64,000 bases of DNA from CAWBYL01 sp963793025 (GTDB lineage Bacteria; Actinomycetota; Acidimicrobiia; Acidimicrobiales; Acidimicrobilacustridaceae): NCBI GenBank assembly GCA_963793025.1, contig CAWBYL010000006.1, forward strand, positions 682,001 to 746,000, read 5' to 3'. A model generated the notes under the pieces. The model was given only the letters and a program-made list of their open reading frames with translations, was not told the origin of the DNA and searched no databases. Position numbers and translations under genes: made by a program. Below, piece by piece: positions 31,867-45,578 of the stretch (position 1 is its first letter; each line of letters starts with the position of its first letter).

Positions 31867-33071
31867 CGCACCCGGCCGGCGCGCACGGTGGCGCCGGTCC
31901 AGTAGTTGATGCTGTCGGTGCGCACGTAGCGCCCGGCACCCGGAGCGTGGACCATCATCCCGCCCCCGATGTAGAGACCGACGTGCCCGGGATCGGCTCC
32001 GTCGCCCCGGCCCCAGAAGAACACCAGGTCACCGGGCTGGAGCTCGCCGACCGAGATGTGCTGGGTCTGGGCCCACTGCGAGCCGGTGTAGTGGCCGAGC
32101 GACACGCCCGCCTGGCCCCAGGCCCACATGGTGAACCCGGAGCAGTCGAAGGAGTTGGGGCCGGCGGCGGCCCAGATGTAGGGGGCGCCGATCTTCGACA
32201 TGCCCGCGGCCACCGCTCCGGCGGCACCACTGCGGACAGGCCCGCCCGGGGCGGACGGTGCCGGTGCGGCGGGAGCCGGCGTGGACGGGGTCGACGGCGT
32301 GGCGGTCCGGGCCGGTGCGGTGGTGGTGGACCCACCCGCGGCCCGGGTGGTGCTGGTCGTGGCGGGAGCGGGAGCGGGAGCGGCGGCGATGGCGGCCTGG
32401 GCGGCGGCGGCAGCAGCGGCCGCCCGGCGGTCCTGCTCGGCCTTGACGGCAGTGGCCAGCTCGCCCTGCACCCGGGAGTTGAGGGCCTGCTGCTCGGACA
32501 CGGCGGAGGCCGCCTGCGTCTGGGAGTCCTCGATCTGGGCGGTGTAGGCCTCGGCCTCGGCCTGGGCCTGAGCGAGGCGGGTGGCCTCCTGCTCGGCGGT
32601 GGCCCGGGTGGCGTTGAGCGAGTCGACGAGGTCCTGGCGGTCGCCGGAGATGGACTCGAGGTAGGAGCGCTTCTGCGGGCCGGTGTCGCTGTCGGAGGTG
32701 ATCATGGCTTCGAAGCCGGGGGCGTCGTTGCCGGTCATGTACGCGCTCTTGGCGTAGTCGCGCAGCTGGCCCTGGCGCTCACCCAGCTCGGCGTTGGCCT
32801 GGTCGACACGGGCCTGGGCGTCGACCACCTCGGCCTTGGCCTTCTCGAGGCGGAGGCCGGCGGTCTCGGACTGGGCGTCGAGTGAGTTGAGGCGGTCCTC
32901 GAGAGCGGCGAGCTTGTCGGCGACCTGGCGGGCCTCGGCCTGCTTGTCGGCGACGGTGTCGGCCTGGGCGGGGACGGCGGCGAAGGAGGCAGCGGCGACG
33001 GCGGCGATCAGCAGACCAGCCACCACACGGCGACGGCGAAGAGGAGCCCGAAGGCTTCGTTCGTTGCGCAT
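31863..33071 (-). CDS. Secreted NlpC/P60 peptidoglycan endopeptidase with coiled coil (RipA-like)
   Basis: A 402-residue exported protein from ATG 33071. A signal peptide (RRRRVVAGLLIAAVAAASFA, cleavage near VPAQA-DT) is followed by a long coiled coil (about residues 38-230), an Ala/Pro/Thr-rich linker and a C-terminal NlpC/P60 domain (about 275-402). The Cys-His pair is in SFDCSGFTMWAWG and GADPGHVGLYIGGG. This layout matches RipA/RipB-type D,L-endopeptidases that cut peptide stems during cell division, with the coiled coil acting as an autoinhibitor or FtsX-contact arm. I see no c-di-AMP (ydaO) riboswitch in the ~100 bases upstream, though such genes often have one. The hydrolase gene overlaps its stop. 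Confidence 0.9.
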   Translation of the reverse strand: MRNERSLRAPLRRRRVVAGLLIAAVAAASFAAVPAQADTVADKQAEARQVADKLAALEDRLNSLDAQSETAGLRLEKAKAEVVDAQARVDQANAELGERQGQLRDYAKSAYMTGNDAPGFEAMITSDSDTGPQKRSYLESISGDRQDLVDSLNATRATAEQEATRLAQAQAEAEAYTAQIEDSQTQAASAVSEQQALNSRVQGELATAVKAEQDRRAAAAAAAAQAAIAAAPAPAPATTSTTRAAGGSTTTAPARTATPSTPSTPAPAAPAPSAPGGPVRSGAAGAVAAGMSKIGAPYIWAAAGPNSFDCSGFTMWAWGQAGVSLGHYTGSQWAQTQHISVGELQPGDLVFFWGRGDGADPGHVGLYIGGGMMVHAPGAGRYVRTDSINYWTGATVRAGRVR

Positions 33072-33168
33072 TGTTACGGAATGTTTGCAGCTTCGGGTTC
33101 GGAGTGCAACAGCGCCCCGCCGCTGGGTAGGTACGGCGGCCACGGTGGGCGAAGCGTCGGCGGAGACG

Positions 33169-34608
33169 TCAAATCCCTGCGTCGAGCACGGCCTCGGCGG
33201 CTCGGCGGCCCTGACGGATGCAGGCCGGCACCCCCAGTCCGTCGTAGGCCGCGCCGGCCAGGGCGAGTCCCGATGCAACATCGTCGACACGCTGGCGCCA
33301 TTCTCTGACCCGGGCGAGATGGCCCGGGCGGAACTGGGGGAGGCCGTCGGACCACCGGGTCACCCGCCAGGCGGTGGGGGGCGCTGACAGGCCCATGGTG
33401 GTCGCGAGATCAGCGGTCAGGGCGGCCACGAGGTCCTCGTCCTCCAAGGCGAGGGCGCTGGTGTCGCCGAAGCGACCGGCCGAGACGCGCAGCACGGCGA
33501 CGTCGGGGTCGTCGAGGTGGGCCCACTTGGCCGACGCCCAGGAGCAGGCACTGAGGGTGGGCAGGCGATCGCTGTCCGCCACCAGGAAGCCACTGGCGTC
33601 GAGCGGGCGGGCGAGCGCCGATCGGGCGACGGCCATCGTGGTCATGGCCACCGAGGCGTACTCGAGGTCGCCCAGTCCGGCGGCCACGTCGGGTACGAGC
33701 GGATCGAGGAGCCGGGCGGCGACGGGGGCGGGCGCGCTCAGCACCACCCGGTCGGCCGAGAGGGGTCCGAGGGGGGTGTCGACGATCCACGCCGTGTCGG
33801 TGCCCCGGTGCAGAGCGGTGGCCGGACAGCCGAGGTGCACGGTGACCCCGGCCATCGTGAGCCGCGACAGCAACAGGTCGGTGAGGGTCTGGGTGCCGAC
33901 CGGAATGCCGTAGAACACCGGGGCCGAGGCGTCGGCGCCGCCCTCGAGCGCGGCCCGCTGTTGCTCCCGCAGGGCGGTGACCAGGCTGGGGCCCCGCCGC
34001 GCTGCGGCGGCGAGCTGGGCGGCCCCCGCAGCCAGGCTCAGGTCGTCGGCGTTGCCGGCGTTGACCCCCGACAGCAGCGGCGACACCAGGCGCTCGAACA
34101 CCTCGTCCCCCAGCCGGGACCGGACCAGGGCGCCGACGGAGCAGTCACCGTCTCCCTCCGGGTCAGCCGGAGGCGGGCCGTCGGGCCACTCGTCGCGGTG
34201 GAGGTCGGCGACGGCTCGCGCCACCCCCTCTTCGCTCACGATGCCCGAGGCGGCCAGCGCGTCGAAGTCGGTGGGCACGCCGAGCACCAGGCCGGTCGGG
34301 AGCCGACGCAGGGTGCCGCCCGACCACACCAGCGCCGACCGCTGGCGCGGACTGGTCAGCACCCCACCCAGACCGAGCTCGGTGCACAGCTCGACGGCCT
34401 CGGGCACACGGGCGAGGAAGGCGTCGGCCCCGCAGTCGATCGGTCGCCCCGCGAACGGCGTGGTGAGGATCTTCCCGCCGACCCGCTCGGCGGCCTCGAT
34501 GACGGTGACGTCCAGGCCGGGCTGGCGGGTCGCCAGGGTGAAGGCGGCGGTGAGCCCGGTGATGCCCGCACCGATCACGACGACCCGTCCGGACGGGTCC
34601 GCCCTCAT
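33169..34608 (-). CDS. hemG: Protoporphyrinogen/coproporphyrinogen oxidase
   Basis: A 479-residue FAD enzyme of the HemY family. It starts with the dinucleotide loop VVVIGAGITGLTAAFTLAT, then VIEAAERVGGKILTT, FLARVPEAVELCTELGLG, LVSPLLSGVNAGNADDLS and a C-terminal GLALAGAAYDGLGVPACIRQGRRAAE FAD segment. It oxidises the porphyrinogen ring near the end of heme synthesis. In most actinobacteria this enzyme works on coproporphyrinogen III (also called HemY or CgoX); no HemQ/ChdC or HemN is in the window to settle this. Its ATG overlaps the hemH stop (ATGA), and it is the third gene of hemE-hemH-hemG. Confidence 0.92.
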   Translation of the reverse strand: MRADPSGRVVVIGAGITGLTAAFTLATRQPGLDVTVIEAAERVGGKILTTPFAGRPIDCGADAFLARVPEAVELCTELGLGGVLTSPRQRSALVWSGGTLRRLPTGLVLGVPTDFDALAASGIVSEEGVARAVADLHRDEWPDGPPPADPEGDGDCSVGALVRSRLGDEVFERLVSPLLSGVNAGNADDLSLAAGAAQLAAAARRGPSLVTALREQQRAALEGGADASAPVFYGIPVGTQTLTDLLLSRLTMAGVTVHLGCPATALHRGTDTAWIVDTPLGPLSADRVVLSAPAPVAARLLDPLVPDVAAGLGDLEYASVAMTTMAVARSALARPLDASGFLVADSDRLPTLSACSWASAKWAHLDDPDVAVLRVSAGRFGDTSALALEDEDLVAALTADLATTMGLSAPPTAWRVTRWSDGLPQFRPGHLARVREWRQRVDDVASGLALAGAAYDGLGVPACIRQGRRAAEAVLDAGI

Positions 34609-35546
34609 CAGGCCTCCACGTCGCCGGTGATCCGTTCGACGACCCGATCGGCCAGGGCGGCCATGACGGCCGGGTCGTCGTTGAGCGAACGGGTCCGGGC
34701 GAAGGCCAGACCGACCTCGGCGGCCACCGCGGCGGCCTCGATGTCGAGGTCGTAGAGGACCTCGAGGTGGTCGGAGGTGAACCCCTGGGCGCACACCAGC
34801 ACGCCGTTGGTGCGCCCGGTGGCCCCGAGGTCGCGCAGCACGTCGAGGATGTCGGGCCCGCGCCACGGCTCGGGGGTGCGCCCCGCGCTCTGCCACCCCA
34901 GGGCCCAGTCCGGCCAGGGCGCCAGGCCCACGGCCTCGGCCACCGCCGCCGCGCTCTCCCGCAGCTCGTCGGGGTAGGGGTCGTCGGCCAGCACCCGCTC
35001 CGGAAGGGAGTGGGCGGTGAACAGGACCTTGTGGTCGGGGGGCAACGTCGCCCCGGCCTCCCGGACGGCGTCGGCGAGGAACGCCAGGTAGGTGGGCTCG
35101 AGGTGCCAGTGGTCGATGCCCCGGACCGCGATGCCCCGGCTCTCGCCGGCCTCGGCCGCCCGACGCTGGTACTCGCCCACGCTGAACCCGGAGAAGTGCG
35201 GGGCGAGGACGAGTCCTACTGCGTCGGTGACCCCGGCGTCGGCCAGGTCGGCCACCGCATCCTCGATGAAGGGGGCGGCGTGCTTCTGGCCGAGCACCAC
35301 CCGCCACCGTCCGGGCATGCGGCGCTCGAGGGCCGCGGCCAGCGCGGACCGCTGCCCCTCGGTGCGCTCGGCCAGGGGCGAGATCCCGCCGATGGCCTCG
35401 TACCGACGGGTGAGGTCGGCGAGGAGCTCGGGGGTGGGTGGACGCCCTCGCCGGATGTGGGTGTAGTACGGCTCGATCTCGGCTGGCGTGCGGGGGGTGC
35501 CGTAGGCCATCACGATGAGCCCCAGGGGATGGTCGCTGCTGGTCAC
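34608..35546 (-). CDS. hemH: Ferrochelatase
   Basis: A 312-residue protein of the ferrochelatase family, inserting Fe2+ into proto- or coproporphyrin. Family marks are GLIVMAYGTPRTPAEIEPYY, IGGISPLAERTEGQ, VLAPHFSGFSVGEYQRR, LFTAHSLPERVL with the metal-binding His, WALGWQSAGRTPEPWRGPDI and CAQGFTSDHLEVLYDLDIEA. The usual GFVADHLE appears as GFTSDHLE. No [2Fe-2S] C-terminal extension with Cys residues is present, in contrast to many actinobacterial enzymes. GTG 35546 overlaps the hemE stop. Coproporphyrin specificity is possible, as for HemG. Confidence 0.94.
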   Translation of the reverse strand: MTSSDHPLGLIVMAYGTPRTPAEIEPYYTHIRRGRPPTPELLADLTRRYEAIGGISPLAERTEGQRSALAAALERRMPGRWRVVLGQKHAAPFIEDAVADLADAGVTDAVGLVLAPHFSGFSVGEYQRRAAEAGESRGIAVRGIDHWHLEPTYLAFLADAVREAGATLPPDHKVLFTAHSLPERVLADDPYPDELRESAAAVAEAVGLAPWPDWALGWQSAGRTPEPWRGPDILDVLRDLGATGRTNGVLVCAQGFTSDHLEVLYDLDIEAAAVAAEVGLAFARTRSLNDDPAVMAALADRVVERITGDVEA

Positions 35547-36658
35547 TGGCTCGCCCCGGCCGTCAGCGATCCGGTGGTGGCCGGGCCCGAGGTGGAGCCG
35601 TCGCAGCGGCCTTCGGCGTGCACCAGCTCGACCACTCGTTCGAGCACCTCGGGGTCGGTCTCGGGCATGACGCCGTGCCCGAGGTTGAACACGTGCCCGG
35701 GGTGGCCCCCGTTGCGGGTGAGCACGTCGCGGGTCCCCTCGGCCACCGCCGCCCACGGCGCGAAGCACAGTGCCGGGTCGAGGTTGCCCTGGAGGGCGAC
35801 ACCGTCGGGCACACGGGTGCGGGCGACGTCGAGGGGCACGCGCCAGTCGACGCCGACGACGTCCGCGCCGGCTCGGGCCATCAGGCCGAGGAGCTCTCCG
35901 GTCCCCACCCCGAAGTGGATGCGGGGGACGCCGAGGTCGGCCACGCCGTCGAAGACGCGCTGGCTGTGGGGCAGCACGAACCGCTCGTAGTCGGGCGGGC
36001 TCAGCGTTCCGGCCCACGAGTCGAAGAGCTGGAGAGCCGACGCGCCGGCTGCGACCTGCGAGCGCAGCGAGGCGACGGCCATGTCGGCGAGGCGCTCCAT
36101 CAGGGCGTGCCACAGGTCGGGTTCGCCGTACATGAGGGCCTTGGTCCGCAGATACGTCCGGGAGGGCCGTCCCTCCACCAGGTAGCTGGCCACCGTGAAC
36201 GGCGCCCCGGCGAACCCGATCAGGGGCACAGGGAGCTCGCCCACCAGGATCCGGACCGTCTCGATGACGTAGTCCGTGTCGAGGTCGGGTTCGAGGGGCC
36301 GAAGGCGCTGGAGGTCCTCGGCTCGTTCGAAGGGCCGCTCGACGACGGGTCCGACGCCGGGGGCGACGTCGACCCCGAAGCCGATGGCGGCGATGGGCAC
36401 GACGATGTCGGAGTAGAGGATGGCGGCGTCCACCCCGTATCGGCGCACGGGCTGGAGGGTGATCTCGGCCGACAGCTCCGGGTCCTTGATGGCGTCGAGG
36501 ATGCTGCCGCTGCCGCGGACGGCCCGGTACTCGGGGAGCGACCGCCCCGCCTGGCGCATGAACCACACCGGAACGCGGTCGTCGGGGCCCCCCGGGAGTC
36601 CCCGGCAGGCCCGCAGGAAGGGCGGTAGGGGGGTGGGGTCGGGCGGGGGGGTGGGCAC
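35543..36658 (-). CDS. hemE: Uroporphyrinogen decarboxylase
   Basis: A 371-residue TIM-barrel enzyme that converts uroporphyrinogen III to coproporphyrinogen III. Typical N-terminal motif VPVWFMRQAGRSLPEYRAV is preceded by a short Pro-rich leader; further marks are DAAILYSDIVVPIAAIGFGV, LIGFAGAPFTVASYLVEG, LFDSWAGTLSPPDYERFVLP, HFGVGTGELLG, GVDWRVPLDVA, LQGNLDPAL and VFNLGHGVMPETDPE. It leads hemE-hemH-hemG. A TAGCGT box 6 bases before GTG 36658 suggests a leaderless operon mRNA. The short gap to helD on the other strand holds both promoters. Confidence 0.96.
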   Translation of the reverse strand: MPTPPPDPTPLPPFLRACRGLPGGPDDRVPVWFMRQAGRSLPEYRAVRGSGSILDAIKDPELSAEITLQPVRRYGVDAAILYSDIVVPIAAIGFGVDVAPGVGPVVERPFERAEDLQRLRPLEPDLDTDYVIETVRILVGELPVPLIGFAGAPFTVASYLVEGRPSRTYLRTKALMYGEPDLWHALMERLADMAVASLRSQVAAGASALQLFDSWAGTLSPPDYERFVLPHSQRVFDGVADLGVPRIHFGVGTGELLGLMARAGADVVGVDWRVPLDVARTRVPDGVALQGNLDPALCFAPWAAVAEGTRDVLTRNGGHPGHVFNLGHGVMPETDPEVLERVVELVHAEGRCDGSTSGPATTGSLTAGASQ

Positions 36659-36664
36659 GGGGCC

Positions 36665-36670
36665 ACGCTA
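36665..36670 (-). promoter_or_regulatory. Candidate leaderless -10 box (TAGCGT) for hemEHG
   Basis: On the minus strand TAGCGT ends 6 bases before the hemE GTG at 36658, with no ribosome binding site. Confidence 0.4.
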
Positions 36671-36797
36671 CCGACCGCCCCCGCTCGGGGAGAATCCGGG
36701 TGGGGCGGATAGCATGTCCGATCCCCTGTCGGACGTCGTGGCGGTCCTCACCGACCCTCGCCGCCGGCGGGGTGCGGCCGTCCAACCGAGGGAGCCC

Positions 36798-38912
36798 ATG
36801 GCCCCACATCCCGATCTCGCAGCCGAGCAGGCCTACATCGACCACGCCTACGCCTGTCTCGAGACGGCGCGTGAGACGGCGTCCAAGCTCACCTCCATGG
36901 TCGAGGTCGGGCGGGGCGGCACCGAGCAGGCCCGCTTCGAGCGCGACGTGATCCACGACACCGTCCTGAACCGCCTGACCCAGCTCCAGTTGGGCGATGC
37001 CGCGCTCTGCTTCGGCCGCATCGATCGGTCGGCGGAGGCCCCCGGCGGGGCGGTCGAGAGCTTCTACATCGGCCGCATCGGGGTGAGCGACCCGACCCAG
37101 GAACCGGTGATCGTCGACTGGCGGGCCCCGGTGGCCGAGCCGTTCTACCGGGCCACCGGCCGCCAGCCGATGGGGTTGGCCCGCCGCCGGCACTTCGCCA
37201 CCCGGGGCCGTCAACTTCTGGCCATCGAGGACGAGCTGTTCGGCGACACCCTGGCCAGCCTGGGGATGCCCCCGGCCGACGCCGAGGAACCGGTGGTCAT
37301 GGGTCAAGGGGCGTTGTTCAGCGCCCTGGAGACGGCCCGCACCGGGCGCCTGGGCGACATCGTCGCCACCATCCAGGGGGAGCAGGACGAGATCATCCGC
37401 TCGCCCCTGCCCGGCGTCCTCGTCGTCCAGGGCGGGCCCGGTACGGGCAAGACCGTCGTGGCCCTCCACCGCGCTGCCTACCTCCTCTACACCCACCGGT
37501 TCCCGCTCGAGGGCCAGGGCGTGCTGGTGATCGGGCCCAACCGCCTCTTCCTCGGCTACATCGAGCAGGTCCTGCCCTCGCTGGGCGAGGCCGGGGTGGA
37601 GCTGGCCGTGCTCGCCGATCTGGTCCCCGAGGCCTCCATCCGGGCCTACGACGCCGGCCTCACCGCCCGGGTGAAGGGTGATCCCCGCATGGTCCGGTTC
37701 CTGGCCAGGGCCGTGCGGGACCGGGAACGCCCTCTACGCACCGACCTCGTGGTCGGCTACGGCCTCCAGCGGCTGCACTTGTCGAGGGCGCGCAGCGAAC
37801 GCATCGTGGCCGACGCCCGCCGCCGCTTCCGGCGCCACAACTCGGGCCGCCGGTACGTGGAGGGGGAGGTCTTCGCCGAGCTGGCCCTGTCGGGGCGCGA
37901 CGAGCTGGCACCGTCAGAGGTCCGCGAGCGGCTCCGTCGCGACCCCTCGGTGCGCGAGGCGTTGGAGTGGATGTGGCCGGTGCTCAGTCCCGGCCAGCTG
38001 CTCCACGACCTTTTCGGGGGCAAGGCGCTGCTGCGCAACGCCGGCCACCGGCTCCTCGACGACGCCGAGTGGGGGGCGCTGTACCGATCGCGTGCCGACC
38101 ACCTCGACGACGTGGCGTGGACCCACGAGGACGCACCGCTGCTCGACGAGGCCCGTGCTCTCCTCGGCCCCGAGCCCCGTCGTCGCCGTCCGGGTGAGTC
38201 GAGCGACGACGACGAGATCCGCACCTACGGCCACATCGTCGTGGACGAGGCCCAGGACCTGTCGCCCATGCAGCTGCGGATGCTCGAGCGGCGGTCGCTC
38301 AACGGGTCGATGACGGTCGTGGGGGACATCGCCCAGGCCACCGGCCAGTGGGCGCACGGATCGTGGGACGAGATCCTCGACCGGCTCCCGGCCAAACGTC
38401 CCGCCCGGCGGGCCGAGCTCACGCTCGGCTACCGGCTCCCGGCTCCGATCATGGCGCTGGCCGCCCGGGTGCTCCGCCACGCCGCCCCCGATCTCTCCCC
38501 GCCCCGGTCGGTGCGGGAGGACGGCGCCGATCCCCGGCTGGTGCAGGCCCCGGTGGGCGGCCTGGCCACCGCGGTGGCCACCGCCGTGCTCACCGAGCGG
38601 GCCGAGGTCGAGCCGGGTCAGGTGGCGGTGATCTGCCCACCGTCGATCATCGACGCCGTCGGCGACGCCCTCGACGCCGCCGGGGTCCCCTTCGGTCGGG
38701 CCACCCGCAACGGGCTCGAGCACACCGTGACCCTGGTCGAGGTCGGGTTCGTGAAGGGCCTGGAGGTCGATGCCGCCGTGGTCGTCGAGCCCGCCCTCAT
38801 CGTCGGTGAGCAGGCCCAGGGCGACCGGGCCCTGTACGTGGCCCTCACCCGCGCCACCAAGCGCCTCGCGGTGATCCACGAGGCCGAACTGCCCCCGTCC
38901 CTCCACCCCTGA
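36798..38912 (+). CDS. helD: HelD-type ATPase (UvrD/Rep-like RNA polymerase recycling factor)
   Basis: A 704-residue superfamily 1 NTPase from ATG 36798. Features are an N-terminal helical part (HPDLAAEQAYIDHAYACLE), a Walker A loop VVQGGPGTGKTVVALHRAAY at about residue 210, DEAQDLSPMQLRMLERR (motif II), GDIAQATGQWAHGSW (motif III) and ALTRATKRLAV near the end. HelD proteins remove stalled RNA polymerase from DNA and RNA. GGGAG 4-8 bases upstream supports this start. An in-frame ATG at 36714 would add 28 residues, but a TAGCAT box overlaps it (36711-36716), which would place the mRNA start downstream of it. The palindromic repeat locus 2 follows its stop. Confidence 0.88.
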   Translation: MAPHPDLAAEQAYIDHAYACLETARETASKLTSMVEVGRGGTEQARFERDVIHDTVLNRLTQLQLGDAALCFGRIDRSAEAPGGAVESFYIGRIGVSDPTQEPVIVDWRAPVAEPFYRATGRQPMGLARRRHFATRGRQLLAIEDELFGDTLASLGMPPADAEEPVVMGQGALFSALETARTGRLGDIVATIQGEQDEIIRSPLPGVLVVQGGPGTGKTVVALHRAAYLLYTHRFPLEGQGVLVIGPNRLFLGYIEQVLPSLGEAGVELAVLADLVPEASIRAYDAGLTARVKGDPRMVRFLARAVRDRERPLRTDLVVGYGLQRLHLSRARSERIVADARRRFRRHNSGRRYVEGEVFAELALSGRDELAPSEVRERLRRDPSVREALEWMWPVLSPGQLLHDLFGGKALLRNAGHRLLDDAEWGALYRSRADHLDDVAWTHEDAPLLDEARALLGPEPRRRRPGESSDDDEIRTYGHIVVDEAQDLSPMQLRMLERRSLNGSMTVVGDIAQATGQWAHGSWDEILDRLPAKRPARRAELTLGYRLPAPIMALAARVLRHAAPDLSPPRSVREDGADPRLVQAPVGGLATAVATAVLTERAEVEPGQVAVICPPSIIDAVGDALDAAGVPFGRATRNGLEHTVTLVEVGFVKGLEVDAAVVVEPALIVGEQAQGDRALYVALTRATKRLAVIHEAELPPSLHP

Positions 38913-38995
38913 CGGGCGCCAGCCCCCGAACCTCGCGAACCGACCCGCCGAACCTTCCCCAGGCCCTCGCCAGCCAACGCCCCCGAATCTCTCAC

Positions 38996-39105
38996 GAAAC
39001 GATGCGGTTCTCGCGTGCTCCAGCACGCGTACAGCGCATCGTTTCCGCACTCTCACGAAACGATGCGGTTCTCGCGTGCTCCAGCACGCGTACAGCGCAT
39101 CGTTT
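38996..39105. repeat. Palindromic repeat locus 2: two tandem hairpins, 61-bp period
   Basis: Unit A (38996-39045) and unit B (39057-39105) are nearly identical. Each has outer arms GAAACGATGCG / CGCATCGTTT(C) and an inner palindrome CGCGTGCT-CC-AGCACGCG. The family is the same as at 14111 and 47368, with different flanking and loop bases. The locus lies between the convergent helD and DtxR genes and has no coding content of its own. The 80 bases before it (38913-38995) are plain C-rich sequence. Confidence 0.93.
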
Positions 39106-39122
39106 GGCGGGTGGAAGGTACT

Positions 39123-39794
39123 TCAGCTGGCGGCGACGAGGATGCGGGTGCTGGCGAAGGAGCCGATGCCCACGTGGCGACCGTCGATCTCCACCGTGGT
39201 GGTGCCGTCGGGGGACGCGGCGGTCACCGTGCCCGAGTGGCCCGGGAGGACCGAGGACTCCTCGAGGTACTCGAGCAGGCCCGGGGCGAACTCCAGTTCC
39301 TCGGGGATCCGGGACACGACGAAGCCCTGACCGACGGCCAACGTGTCCAGGCTCACGGTGGTGGGCGCGTGGTAGTCGGTGCCGGGGATGGGGTTGCCGT
39401 GCGGGCAGGTGGTGGGGTCGCCCAGGACCTTCATCATCGCGGTCTCCACCGTGGGGGAGATGACGTGCTCCCAGCGCCCGGCCTCGATGTGGGCCTCGGC
39501 CCAGGAGAGCCCGAGCATGTCGGTCAGGAAGCGCTCGGCCAGGCGATGGCGGCGCACCACGCTCTCGGCCAAGGACAGCCCGGCGACGGTGAGGCGGATG
39601 GACCCGTCCTTGACGGCGACGAGGTCGTTCTTCTCCATGCGCCGGATCATCTCCGACACCGCCGGCCGGGAGACCTCGAGCCGCTCGGCGATGCGGGCCT
39701 GGATGACCTCGACGTCGTCCTCGCGGAGCTCGAAGACGGCCTCGCAGTACTCCTCGAAGGCGGGGTGCCATTCCCTCGGTTGGTGCGGTGCCAT
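39123..39794 (-). CDS. DtxR/IdeR-family metal-dependent transcriptional regulator
   Basis: A 223-residue regulator with the usual three domains. The DNA-binding winged helix is at about residues 10-70 (YCEAVFELREDDVEVIQARI, then RLEVSRPAVSEMIRRMEKN); the metal-binding dimer domain contains VVRRHRLAERFLTDMLGLSW, EAHIEAGRWEHVIS and GDPTTCPHGNPIPG, with His, Glu and Cys ligands matching the primary and ancillary sites; the C-terminal SH3/FeoA-like domain ends DGRHVGIGSFASTRILV. It would repress iron (or manganese) uptake genes when metal is bound. TAGACT lies 8 bases before the ATG. The heme operon hemEHG is 2.5 kb away; a regulatory link is only conjecture. Confidence 0.92.
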   Translation of the reverse strand: MAPHQPREWHPAFEEYCEAVFELREDDVEVIQARIAERLEVSRPAVSEMIRRMEKNDLVAVKDGSIRLTVAGLSLAESVVRRHRLAERFLTDMLGLSWAEAHIEAGRWEHVISPTVETAMMKVLGDPTTCPHGNPIPGTDYHAPTTVSLDTLAVGQGFVVSRIPEELEFAPGLLEYLEESSVLPGHSGTVTAASPDGTTTVEIDGRHVGIGSFASTRILVAAS

Positions 39795-39802
39795 GGGACC
39801 GG

Positions 39803-39808
39803 AGTCTA
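39803..39808 (-). promoter_or_regulatory. Candidate leaderless -10 box (TAGACT) for the DtxR gene
   Basis: On the minus strand TAGACT lies 8 bases before the ATG at 39794, with no ribosome binding site. Confidence 0.4.
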
Positions 39809-39848
39809 GGGCGGCCCCCGCCCGCTCAGACGGGCGATCCCGACGCCG

Positions 39849-40103
39849 TCACCACGGGTCGGTGGACGAGACCGTCACCGACTCCCACCGCCGGGCGGCC
39901 TGGATGCCGTCGATGAGGGCACGGGGGTCCACGTCGGCCCACCGGTGGCCATCCGCACGCCGGTGCAGGAGCCGGATGTGGGCGTCGAACGCCGCAGGCA
40001 CGACCAGGCCGACGTCGGCCCGCCCGCGCATCTGGGCGGTGGCCCACTCGACATGGGTGATGTCGCCCGCCGGCCGCAGCCCGGGCCAGGGTCCCTCCGC
40101 CAT
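39849..40103 (-). CDS. Small hypothetical protein
   Basis: An 84-residue protein from ATG 40103. The sequence begins MAEGPWPGLRPAGDITHVEW and contains VPAAFDAHIRLLHR, a pattern (VP-x-FDAYxRLLHP) seen in many actinobacterial proteins of unknown function, usually as the N-terminal part of a longer protein. Here it ends at TGA 39849 after VTVSSTDPW, so it may be a short family member or a truncated copy. A TACCGT box sits 6 bases before the ATG. It lies in the same direction as the DtxR gene, 54 bases upstream, and is divergent from lhr. No function can be assigned. Confidence 0.55.
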   Translation of the reverse strand: MAEGPWPGLRPAGDITHVEWATAQMRGRADVGLVVPAAFDAHIRLLHRRADGHRWADVDPRALIDGIQAARRWESVTVSSTDPW

Positions 40104-40109
40104 CGCCGG

Positions 40110-40115
40110 ACGGTA
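40110..40115 (-). promoter_or_regulatory. Candidate leaderless -10 box (TACCGT) for the small hypothetical gene
   Basis: On the minus strand TACCGT ends 6 bases before the ATG at 40103. It supports the reality of this small gene. Confidence 0.35.
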
Positions 40116-40155
40116 GCAACGACTCGCCGGGGGTGAACGAGCGTTTGCCCGTCGG

Positions 40156-40161
40156 TAGCCT
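40156..40161 (+). promoter_or_regulatory. Candidate leaderless -10 box (TAGCCT) for lhr-nei
   Basis: TAGCCT ends 6 bases before the GTG at 40168, with no ribosome binding site. It would start a leaderless lhr-nei mRNA. Confidence 0.4.
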
Positions 40162-40167
40162 GAGCGG

Positions 40168-44756
<4,589 letters not shown>

Positions 44757-44757
<1 letters not shown>

Positions 44758-45578
44758 TGCCCGAGGGCGACACCATCCACCGGGCCGCCACCCGCATGGC
44801 CGCCGCCCTCACCGGGCGCGAGCTGGTGCGCTTCGACGCCCACCGGGTGCCCCGACCCTGGCCGGCGGTCGGCACCCTGGTGACCGGGGTGGAGGCCCAG
44901 GGCAAGCACCTCCTCGTCCGCTTCGGTGACGGACGGTGCCTGCGGACGCACATGCGCATGACGGGGAGTTGGCATCTCTACCGGCCCGCCGAGCGGTGGC
45001 GGAAGCCTGCCCATCTGGCCCGAGCGGTGGTCGAGGTCGGTCCGGGGTCGACGTCGACGGGAGCCGACGACCCGGGCTGGGTGGCGGTGTGCTTCTCGGC
45101 GCCGGTGGTGGAGCTCAGCCGGGAACCGGCCACCGCCCACCTCGGTCCCGACCTGTGCCGAGCGGACGCCGATCTCGACGAGTGCGTGCGGCGTGCCGGG
45201 CGGCTCGAGCCGACCACCCTGCTCATCGACGTCCTGTTGGACCAACGGGTGTGCTGTGGGGTGGGCAACGTCTACAAGAGCGAGGTGCCCTTCGCTCTCG
45301 GCCTGCACCCGCTCACTCCGATCGGGGCGCTCGATGCCGGGCAGCGCCGACTCGTCGTGGCGACGGCGGCGGCCCAGCTCCGGGCCAATCTCGTCACCTC
45401 GTCGCGCACCACGATGGCGGGACCGCCCGGCACCCTTGGGGTCTACGGCCGGCGGGGTGAGCCCTGCCGACGGTGCGGGACCACCGTGCGGTGGGCTCGG
45501 GCCGGTGACCAGGCTCGCGGCACGTACTGGTGCCCCACCTGCCAGCCGGAGCCGGAGGCCCGGATCGCGCCCTCGTGA
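44757..45578 (+). CDS. nei: Fpg/Nei-family DNA glycosylase (endonuclease VIII)
   Basis: A 273-residue base-excision repair glycosylase/AP lyase. The N-terminal MPEGDTIHRAATRM gives the catalytic Pro2-Glu3 after Met removal; the DTIH variant is Nei-type, as Fpg has ELPEVE. Further marks are VEAQGKHLLVRFGDG, LRTHMRMTGSWHLYR, CCGVGNVYKSEVPF (helix-two-turn-helix) and a C-terminal zinc finger CRRCG-x16-CPTC at about residues 234-260. It removes oxidised pyrimidines. Its ATG shares one base with the lhr TGA stop (TGATG), so the two are translationally coupled. A compound hairpin follows its stop. Confidence 0.93.

Noticed and set aside
33072..33168. ydaO-type c-di-AMP riboswitch ahead of the NlpC/P60 gene
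   Set aside because: Only ~97 bases separate the genes and I found none of the conserved ydaO stems; the space is too short for the full aptamer.
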